Of a DNA stretch of 64,000 nucleotides, positions 52,375 to 60,490 are shown in pieces (position 1 is the first letter of the stretch; each line of letters opens with the position of its first letter). The position numbers and the translations under genes were made by a program. The DNA comes from Archilochus colubris (lineage: Eukaryota > Chordata > Aves > Apodiformes > Trochilidae): NCBI GenBank assembly GCA_023079485.1, contig CM041085.1:32597121-32661120 (forward strand), written 5' to 3'. The notes below the pieces were generated by a model, which was not told the DNA's origin, did not search any database, and saw nothing but the letters and a program-made list of their open reading frames with translations.

Positions 52375-52392
52375 CGGCCGCTAGGTGGCAGC
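52375..52392 (+). promoter_or_regulatory. CTCF-binding motif
   Basis: CGGCCGCTAGGTGGCAGC matches 17 of 18 positions of the CTCF consensus YGRCCASYAGRKGGCRSY; the single mismatch replaces A with G and creates a CpG within the motif (52379-52380), a position where methylation is known to reduce CTCF binding. It lies inside the CpG island, so it is probably unmethylated and a good candidate for occupancy. CTCF sites anchor chromatin loops and insulators; the motif points along the plus strand. Confidence 0.65.
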
Positions 52393-52410
52393 CGCCGCTT
52401 GTGAAGGTGA

Positions 52411-52434
52411 CGGTTGGCAGGCGGCGGTTGGCAG
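52411..52434 (+). repeat. Tandem CGGTTGGCAG word
   Basis: CGGTTGGCAG occurs at 52411-52420 and 52425-52434, 14 bases apart. Each copy contains a MYB-type word (CGGTTG, reverse CAACCG) overlapping an NF-I half-site (TTGGCA). It may be a tandem binding site or just a local duplication. Confidence 0.5.
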
Positions 52435-52532
52435 CCTCCCCGCCACCGTCCTGCGGGCAGCGCCCCGGGCAGGGGCATTTCGGGCAGCCAGCACCCGATA
52501 AACTCCTCCTCAAGCTTACAGCTACAGTAGAT

Positions 52533-52550
52533 CTATATAAATATATATAT

Positions 52551-52593
<43 letters not shown>

Positions 52594-52594
52594 C
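52533..52594 (+). repeat. Compound microsatellite (AT)n(AC)n(AT)n
   Basis: A (TA)n stretch, then about 15 AC units, then (TA)n again. It starts about 40 bases after the CpG island ends. Alternating purine-pyrimidine runs of this kind can adopt Z-DNA or cruciform shapes and vary in length between individuals. Confidence 0.93.
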
Positions 52595-53005
52595 ACGTCA
52601 TTTCTGCAGAGTACGTGTTTGGATAAAACTTGCTACAAAACTTACTATAGGTCTACAAGATCGTTGTAACCCCTCTTGCCCAAACAGCAGGCCATACATC
52701 CCAGTACAGCATTTATTTGAATTTTAAACTTTGGGACAGAATTGCTCCTAAAAGCAGCAGCAAAACATCTGATCGAAGGCTCAGATGGCTGCTCTCAGAA
52801 GGGTCATGATTTTGGAGGACGATTTTTGGCTGCTTTTCATTCTGAGTATGAGTTCACATAAGAAGGCTCAAGATAATAACTACTTTTTTTGTACTAAATT
52901 TTGCTGTTTGTCATCTGATCAATTTTGTAAAAAGCATAGAATTTCCTGAAAAATTAGCTGACTTCATGCTTTTGTAAGCTACTAAAGCACCAACACATCT
53001 CAGGG
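52595..53005. other. Unique non-coding DNA
   Basis: Nothing recognised between the microsatellite and the next CR1 copy. Confidence 0.55.
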
Positions 53006-53273
53006 ATGATTAACAATAGGACAAGGGGCAATGGTTATAAACCAGAGCACAGGCAGTTCCATATAAATATTAGGAAGAATTTTTTCACTGTGAGGGTGAC
53101 AGGGCACTGGAACAGGATGCCCAGGGAGGCTGTGCAGGAGTTTCCTTCCTTGGAGACATTCAAAGCCCACCTGGACACGTTCCTGTGTGACCTCCTGTAG
53201 GTGACCATACAGGGTTGGACCAGATAATCTCTTGAAGTCCCTTCCAACCCTTGAATTTCTGTGATTCTGTGAA
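53006..53273 (+). mobile_element. CR1 LINE 3' end, divergent subfamily, plus strand
   Basis: The plus-strand frame 53006-53200 encodes the CR1 C-terminus: TRGNGYKPEHRQFHINIRKN, FFTVRVTGHWNRMPREAVQE and PSLETFKAHLDTFLCDLL, ending at a stop. Then come GTTGGACCAGATAATCTC, GTCCCTTCCAACCC and a tail of TTTCTGTGATTCTGTGA rather than ATTCTATG. The short intact frame and the TGTGATTC tail separate it from the other copies. Confidence 0.94.
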
Positions 53274-53492
53274 TGTATTGTGTGCTTTCCCCTAAATGGC
53301 TTCTCGGGTTTTATCCACATTTGAGTAGTGCCTGTTGGATGGGAGGCCTGCTCTGACTTTGCTGACTTTGCCTCCTCACACACAGACGCAAAAATTTCTC
53401 AATGATCTGAAAGGGCTCAACACTTTTGCTTCACGTGTTGAAGGAAATAAGAATAATTCCTGCTGAAAATTACTATCTGCGGAGTAAGAATT

Positions 53493-53513
53493 AAAAAAAA
53501 AAAAAAAAAAAAA
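53493..53513 (+). repeat. Poly(A) tract, 21 A
   Basis: A mononucleotide run in unique sequence. Confidence 0.85.
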
Positions 53514-54382
53514 TGAAAGGGATACTCAACCAGAGACAGCATTTAAGAGAAAACAGAAATGGGCAACTTTCAGCCAACTGTTTCCACACCCAGAGCTGAT
53601 CACAAACCTGGGGAGAGAGGGAAAGCCAGCCAAGGCCTAAATAAGGAAAGGGACTGGACCCAGCAGTTCCTAACCACTCAGCACATCTCCATCACCCGGT
53701 CTATTATTCTGACCAAGGACCAGAAAGGCAGCACAATCCATTTACTCTTAAAAAGCTATGGATTGTTTCTCCAATCACCAGACATTTAAAGCTGAAAAAG
53801 GCTGGAAGAAGGAACACAGATAACCATAGATATAAAATATTTATCTTATCCCTTTGTTTTTACGTCTGGGATATTGTATACCTATATTTACAGAAATAAA
53901 CACAAATTCTGAAACCCAGAAGGTACATTTAACACCAGGGTGTATTTACATTCATGTGGATCTCTCTCTTTCTTTAGTGTACAGACCACAGCATAGCACT
54001 TCCAGTGCTGTTGATGTTTGATTACTCTCATTTTATATCCTTAAGCTAAACTCATGATCTGAATTGTCCCACTTGAAATGAAGATTGAATATTAGGATTC
54101 AAATGGCTGTTTAAAAAACTGTGTAATAGAATTTACATGTAAGAGATGCACTTTCCCTTCCCCCCAGAGATTGGGGTAGGATAAGTAAGAGCAAATTATG
54201 CAAGCTGATGAATACACACAAAGTATTTAGCACTTCAAGAACTTGCTGCAAAACCACTCACCAAATAAATAACTCCAGTCCAGACAAGGCCAAGCACAGG
54301 AGGCTACATGGGAAGGGATGGGATAGGAGGGATGATGATGAGATGAAGAGCAATCTAGCGTTAGCTCAGATTTAATGGTGTT
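53514..54382. other. Unique non-coding DNA
   Basis: Nothing recognised. Confidence 0.55.
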
Positions 54383-54410
54383 CCCCCCCCTCTTTCTTTC
54401 TTTCTTTTTC
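54383..54410 (+). repeat. C8 then (TTTC)n pyrimidine tract
   Basis: Eight C followed by about five TTTC units; no purine for 28 bases. It ends in AG and forms an unusually strong polypyrimidine tract for the candidate exon that follows. Confidence 0.85.
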
Positions 54411-54412
54411 AG

Positions 54413-54520
54413 TATCCAACACTAACATCCAGGGCTCTCAGTTTTTCTGAACCTGTTGTTAGCAAACATTGAAAGCAACAGCAGAGCCTGTCCTGTAATA
54501 AACTATGTGTGGTATCTTGT
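54413..54520 (+). other. Candidate 3' terminal exon
   Basis: The pyrimidine tract above followed by TTTTTCAG gives a very strong acceptor. From 54413 one frame runs 19 codons (YPTLTSRALSFSEPVVSKH) to a TGA. AATAAA lies at 54497-54502, and a GT-rich stretch (ATGTGTGGTATCTTGT) follows, the usual layout of a polyadenylation site. It lies 1.9 kb downstream of the CpG island on the same strand, so it could end a short spliced non-coding RNA that starts in the island. No protein family was recognised. All parts are motif-level evidence. Confidence 0.25.
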
Positions 54521-56065
54521 ACACTGAGAACTCAATTTCTTTAGAACACCTCTCTCTAAATTAGTTTTTCTTCCTCCAACCAAATCTTCATATGACAAAT
54601 GACCTGAGAAGTGTCATGAACCTTTCTTTGTTGAAAACCATTATTTCTTCAGGTTGTAATATTCAGAGATCACAAGGGTTCTTAAGGGGATTTATTGCTG
54701 TTCAGAAAAATACTTCTTAGTGCATGAATACAAACACAAGCCTGCTTAAGACTCTTGAAGACTGCTCAGAAAGGGAAAAGAATGAAGGGCAAAACGGATT
54801 TGCTCCAGAAAAGTATCCTGGCTGGGGAGCAGAAAAACTTCTCAGTTTCTGTCTGCTGGGAAATGCGATGCAGCTGAGATACTGACCCGATTCCTCTCAG
54901 CCTGCACAACCTGTGCAACTCATTTTTCCTCTGATGTGGTTATCACAGTTTGCACCTCCTCCTGGAGCTGCAGACGTGCTGCTCCTCACCTTCATAGGGC
55001 AGGAATCAAACCACAGAGGGGCTGTCTTAACCAAGACTGTACAGAAAGTCTGCATCAAAGCGAGGTCACCCATGCTTCCAAATAGTCAACTTAGCCCTTT
55101 CACAGCCTTTTCCTCAATCAGGAATCACTCTGCAGACAGAGGGAGGGTTGAGAAAAAGAGGGGCATTAGGAAAGTGGGGTGGTGAGAAACCAAGTTATGA
55201 AAAAAAAAATACCAGAAGCCTGCTGAATGTTAACAGTTAAATGCATCATTTTGTCTAATAGAACTGTGAAAGAAAGCTGTGATAGGAGGTTTTCAAAGGC
55301 AGCTGAAGCTTATATACGCAGGGAAGTGATTTGGCTTTTGACTTAAAATGTTTATTTTCAGGGCGTTGATGGGAATGTGTGTCCTGCCTAAGGCCCTGGC
55401 ACAGCTCGGCGTTTTTTTCTACCATGAGCAATGCTGTCCTGAGCATCTCAGATGGCAACCACCTGGCATGCACCAGCTGGCAAATGGCCGCGCTGTACTC
55501 GTATAGCAGCGCATTGCCTTGGTTACTCTGGTATAAACTCCCTGCCCAGGACTCCTCCTGAAACAAGAGTGACAGGAGAAGAAGTTATACCTGTGCAACT
55601 AGAGCAGTTTAATTACACTGTCAAACTTTCCCTGCAGAGAAGCATTAAGAGATCTAATTCTGACTCCTTTCCTGGAGAAAATCACTCTGGATATCTCTGC
55701 ACCTTTGTGAAGTCTGTCAGTGCTTAACAGAGCCTTCATCTGCAACAGGAATAGCCTGCAACCCTGGACTTTCCAGTTCCAATGATTTTGGTTCAGAATA
55801 CTTAAATTGCCTGTGCTCCCACTTCTGCACTAAGTATTCTGTATCTCAGAATACTGATATTGCTGAAGACATAATAAAAAATATAAAAAGAAAAAGACAC
55901 ACACCCCTAAACACTACATAGAACCCTCAGCTTCATACAGTCTGAGAAATTAATGTTATATTTTTCAGTACTGTTGTTGTGAAAGGCATAATTTTATTAC
56001 CACTGAAAGAGTTAGTTCTTGGAGACTTTCAGTAAGCCAATAAAGAAACTAAACAAAGTGACTAA
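54521..56065. other. Unique non-coding DNA
   Basis: No gene or transposon recognised; open frames of about 100 codons near 55255-55727 overlap on both strands and look like chance. Confidence 0.55.
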
Positions 56066-56147
56066 GGAAAAACAAAACAAAAAAACCAAAACAAAAAAAC
56101 CAAACCAAAACAAAACCACAAAAAAACCCCCCAAAAAAACCCAAGAA
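56066..56147 (+). repeat. A/C-rich low-complexity tract
   Basis: About 80 bases of A runs broken by C, CC and CCCC(CC). It gives a lysine/asparagine/proline-rich artificial frame, which is not a gene. Confidence 0.88.
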
Positions 56148-58128
56148 ACCAATACCAGTGAGGAAAATGCACACAGCTATGCACTTCTGACTTCACTTCC
56201 AGCCTGGCACTGGTCCAAAGCAGACTCAACCAAAACAGCGTGTGCCAAGCTGTGCCACGAGCTTCTTACAAGGTCTCAGCCATTTAACCTTCTGATACAT
56301 TCAGTAGTTCTGGCTGCTTTGGAGGCAAGACACTGAACACACGCCCCCAGAGACTCAGATGGTTCTGCCTAGGACTGCTCACATCTTCCTTTGTGATTTT
56401 AGAAGCAGACCAAGCTAGACCTGAAGAAATTTACTGATGGATGCACTGACACTTGCATCTTAGTTGTGATTGAAGTTTTGACAGCTCCCCAGCCAAACTT
56501 TTCAAGCAGCCTATCCAAAAACTCGAACTTCCAAAATTAGGCTCACCAAATGTATCAAAGAGCAAATTTGATCCAATCTCATCAGATTAGGTCCCAACTA
56601 ATCCCATACAAATGTGAAAATTTCACTTACTCTTGCAGTTGCAATTTTTCATTAACTGACTAAATAAGGCTGAGTGAAGGGAAGGTATCAAGTCTTACAA
56701 GAGATACCTCTCTCCACTGAAATTCAAAATATGAACCCTTGATCATGAATATATGCAACACGTGGACTACTTATCTCAAGTAACAGAGGTATTTGTGGTG
56801 GAGAAAAGTCCCAATTCCCATACAGCTTAAGAGTTTGAACAAGTAAACTGCTTATTCAGGGATCAGAGTTCGCTGGCAGTATTCCTGGTTTGAGAGGATG
56901 GTTTCTGTGCTATGAAAACATACGTGAATACTTGTTTTCTGTGGAAACTGTTAAGGGTTTGTTGACAAACCAGTTTCAGGAAGCATTATGGGATCCTTTC
57001 CCCTGTGTCTTCACAGGTAAAGAGAAAACCAGCCCTGAAACTTAGCCCTGAAAGCACATTTAGAAGATAATGGAAAAAAGTGAGACTATGGCTAACTTAG
57101 GCTAGCCTAGCTAACCTGGGGCTAACCAGGAAACAGCTACACTGACAGCACATGCTCTACACTGACAAAATTACAAAGGCCTTGCATGGAATTAACAAAA
57201 CCTGCAGAAATACTCAAGACTTGGGGCCAAACCATGATTTATACTACAGTTATTCTAGTCATTTAATTGGATGGTTCCAGCTCCAAAAAAAGTTTATTTT
57301 AAGGTTTTTACATTTCTCCCCATCATTATAAGTTTCATGCATCTTCCATGTAACAGCAACAACTTTAGACAAAAGTCTTAAAATTCTCAGCTCTCTGACA
57401 TTTTCTTTTCAGACTAAAAACTCTTTTGGCAAGAGTAAAAGGAGCTGAGATTTATGGATACAAAGCCATGCCAAGTAAATATCTTCCTATGATAGAAAGT
57501 CATTTTTCATGGTGTGCAATGGTCAAACTAGACATTAATCTAATATTTGCCTTTCCAGGACCAGATGTTCTTGACTTTCTTTGCTTAGGTTCACTGATTA
57601 ATACAATTTTCAAGATGATGCCATTATAGAGAAATGCAAAGTAGATATTGCTTTTGAACACTCTTCCACTGGTTTTGGCATTGAACTGGAAGATTAAAAG
57701 ATTCCCCCTGTTACACTAAGGTGAACAGAGAACACATTCCTGCACTGGGGAAGGGAAGCAGAAGGGCTGTAATTCCGACCTCTTGGATGCCCCTTTGAAC
57801 TGGGGAAGGAGCTGCCAAAAAGGAGTAAACAATCTGCACACTAACAAGCTGTTGATGCTGCCACTACACCCTCCACACAAAGATGGGCAACAAATCCTCG
57901 TTAGCAGGTTTAGCAAGGGGTGACTAAAGGTGCTGGAAGGAGCCCAGCATGGGCACAGTCCAAGGGGCTATCCCAGAGGGCATCTGGACAGGCTGCCAGC
58001 TGGGAGTTCTGCAGAGACAAAGCCTACAAATTAGGGTTGCTGAACCTGGAATTAATACGTGAATGACTTGCAAATCTTTATTAGGAAGGATGAAGTGACA
58101 CCTCCAAGAGAGCTTGAAGCTGTAAAGG
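56148..58128. other. Unique non-coding DNA
   Basis: No gene recognised. A cluster of GGCTA words with the 12-base palindrome TAGGCTAGCCTA lies at 57090-57130. Confidence 0.55.
57090..57130. repeat. GGCTAAC repeat with palindrome
   Basis: GGCTAAC or close forms occur at 57090, 57110 and 57120. TAGGCTAGCCTA (57098-57109) is a perfect palindrome, and CCTGG-ggctaa-CCAGG (57115-57130) can form a second stem. Confidence 0.6.
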
Positions 58129-58241
58129 AAAAAAAACAACACCAAAGCAAAAAAGCCCCAAAACAAACAAAAACATACCCCCCCCCCCCCAAAACAAAAC
58201 AAAACAAAAAAAATCCAAAAAAACCCAAACACAAAAAAACC
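58129..58241 (+). repeat. A/C-rich tract with 13 C run
   Basis: About 113 bases of AAAACAAAAC-type units with an uninterrupted run of 13 C at 58178-58190, giving G13 on the minus strand. Frames across it encode lysine/proline/glutamine-rich or phenylalanine/glycine-rich strings and are artefacts of composition. Confidence 0.9.
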
Positions 58242-59384
58242 AGCTCAGAGTACTGAGGTTTTATGAAGTATCAAAAATGACCTCATGCTTATTGCTGCTA
58301 ATAGGGACTGTCAGACAGTAACACTTAATTCTTCAGTGCTTCATCTTTTCATTCATTGCTACTTTTATGTTTACTCCTTTTCCCCCACAGCCTGATTTTG
58401 TGCATAGATTTTAACATGTTAGAAGCTGAGAGGCCTTCTGTCATTTGGGAACATGCCATTAAATGTGTGTGGGATTTGTGTGCTTTAGGAGCATAACATT
58501 AACAGTTGAGAACAACTCAACTTTTTTTTTTACTAATTCTCCCCGTATATGCGTAGAGAAATAATTTCAGAGTTACTGTTCAGCCTCTGCAGACCACTCA
58601 GTTGTTTAGGCAAACACTTTTTATGGTCTGCTGAATTTATTTTAGATCAGAAGCACTTACAAATGTACAACACCATTTAGTGGAGGTGTTTAAGAGAAAA
58701 GTTGAAGGAAAACTTCCCTTTTCAGTAATGTTACAAGCATCTCTATTAGTCAAAGATGGAGTGCAAGATCCTGGCCCCTCTCCTTCCCCATCAAAGTCAA
58801 CTGGAGTTTACGATCAGGTAACAATTTTATTCATAAGATGGGTTGTACAGCACAGCTACAGCCCGACTGTTTTGTGCATTCTTCATCAGCTGATCGCAGT
58901 TAATGAGTAGCAGAAATTACACAGACATTTAATTAGTGCTTGAAATGGAAGAATTATTTGCAATTCTTGAATTTCTCATTGTTCTTCTAACATCACATTT
59001 CATACCTGAATGACTTCTTAATAATAATTTTAAAAGTGCCTATTTTAACAAGAGCCCAGTGTTTTTAGATAGCTGGTCCTGTGTATCAATGAATTGTCAC
59101 CATGGCCTGGTCTAGTCTGGTACCTCAAGTAACACTTGCATTTCTCAATCACCCATCCAACAGTTGAACAGTACCCACCCACTGAGGGCACTTTTGGGAG
59201 AGTTTGGTTTTTAGGGGTTCTTTCATTGGTTGATTTTTTTTTTAATCAGACCTGCAGCTACTCCACTAGTACACTAAGAATTACAGTAGTAGCTTCATTC
59301 TCAGATTAGGGAATCTGAACAAAAATATCAACAATATAGTGGAAAATAGTAATTGGAAAATAGCTTCTTTTTTTTGTTTGTTTT
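58242..59384. other. Unique non-coding DNA
   Basis: Nothing recognised. Confidence 0.55.
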
Positions 59385-59712
59385 AGAATCATAGAATTGA
59401 CTGGGTTGGAAGGGACCTCAGAGATAATCAAGTCCAACCCTTGATCCACTACTGCTGCAGTTACCAGACCATGGCACTGAGTGCCACATCCAGTCTCTTT
59501 TTAAATATCTCCAGGGACGGAGAATCCACTACTTCCCTGGGCAGCCCATTCCAATGTCTGATCAACCTCTCCGTAAAGAAATTCTTTCTAATGTCCAACC
59601 TAAACCTCCCCTGGCACAACTTGAGACCGTGCCCTCTTGTCTTGCTGAGAGTTGCCTGGGAAAAGATATCAACCCCCACCTGGCTACAGCCTCCTTTCAG
59701 GTAGTTGTAGAG
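59385..59712 (-). mobile_element. CR1 LINE fragment, young type, minus strand
   Basis: About 330 bases on the minus strand with the tail ATTCTATGATTCT at 59385. The minus-strand frame (about 59712 to 59461) reads the CR1 C-terminus: [60 protein letters not shown] and [18 protein letters not shown] then stop. Homology breaks at 59712; upstream residues in the same frame are unrelated flank. It belongs with the 21.9 and 40.2 kb copies (GATCCACTACTGCTGCAG marker). Confidence 0.96.
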
Positions 59713-60423
59713 TGACATCTTCACATTTGCTGCAATGAAGCAGAGGGACAACAGACAGGAAAGACTTAAAATATGAGAGATCAGCAGCTCCAGCCCACGT
59801 CCACCCAAACCACACCGTATGGCTACGCTTTTTTTCCACAATTGTGTCAATTAATCTTTACACCTCTGAGATTCCCAATATAGCTTAATGACTGCATAAG
59901 CACTTTCCCCCTCCCCAATCCATTGTCCCTTCCTGATTTCTTCTCATTACAAGTACTAAGTGGTGAGTAGATTTACTGTTTGGAAGAAAGACAGAAAATA
60001 GGAAATGGTTTGTAGCTACGCTCCTTGCTGAAAGCACCTCAAACTATTCCAACAGATACTCTCTAGACAGCCTATGACTCTGCTCTCACCACTAATGCTT
60101 TTAACCTTGTCTGCCCTACCAAATACTGCCATTAAGTTAGTCCCATTTAGTTTGTTAAAAGAGGATTATGTCACCTTTGGAAACTTTGACTTAAGAAGTC
60201 AAAAGAATGGCTTTTCTAGTAAAAGAATAAACTTGTTATAACGAGATAAAACTAGAATTTTAGAAATTAAAATAGTTTTCTAATAGTTTTAGCTTTCACT
60301 GTTTGCAGGAGCACTGCTGCCATATTTCTTTTTCCAAATCACTGTAACAGCACCATCTTTGACAATGCTGGAGATTACTTCTCTTTCAAGAGGTTTCTTC
60401 TGGAACATCACATTGTTGTATCC
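59713..60423. other. Unique non-coding DNA
   Basis: Nothing recognised. Confidence 0.55.
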
Positions 60424-60490
60424 TCATAGAACAGTTTGGGTTGGAAGCAACCATTAAAGATCATCTAGTCCCACCCCCATCTTGCAAGGC
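60424..60490 (-). mobile_element. CR1 LINE 3' tip, minus strand
   Basis: Only the last 65 or so bases of a CR1: CTCATAGAACAGTTTGGGTT, GGAAGCAACCATTAAAGATC, ATCTAGTCCCACCCCC. It is older than the neighbouring copies and of the classical GTTTGGGTTGGAAG type. Confidence 0.88.

Larger units (their letters stand above)
52070..52490. promoter_or_regulatory. CpG island
   Basis: Some 420 bases, strongly GC-rich and dense in CpG (for example GCGGGCGGCCCGCTCCGCTC and CCCCGCCGCCCCGCGGCCG), in sharp contrast with the AT-rich DNA on both sides. It contains GC-box (SP1-type) words CCCCGCC near 52362 and at 52438-52444, a near-perfect CTCF motif and a tandem CGGTTGGCAG word. Islands of this kind in vertebrates usually mark a promoter or a CTCF-bound insulator. 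No convincing coding exon was found inside; open frames across it on both strands reflect low stop frequency. A fair donor, CACAG|GTACGA at 52291/52292, could end a non-coding first exon on the plus strand. Confidence 0.75.

Noticed and set aside
56019..56336. Lysine-rich open frame of 105 codons
   Set aside because: The first half is a translated A/C-rich low-complexity tract; the rest shows no features.
57924..58232. Phenylalanine/glycine-rich minus-strand frame resembling a membrane protein
   Set aside because: The hydrophobic run is simply the reverse of the A/C-rich tract with its C run.
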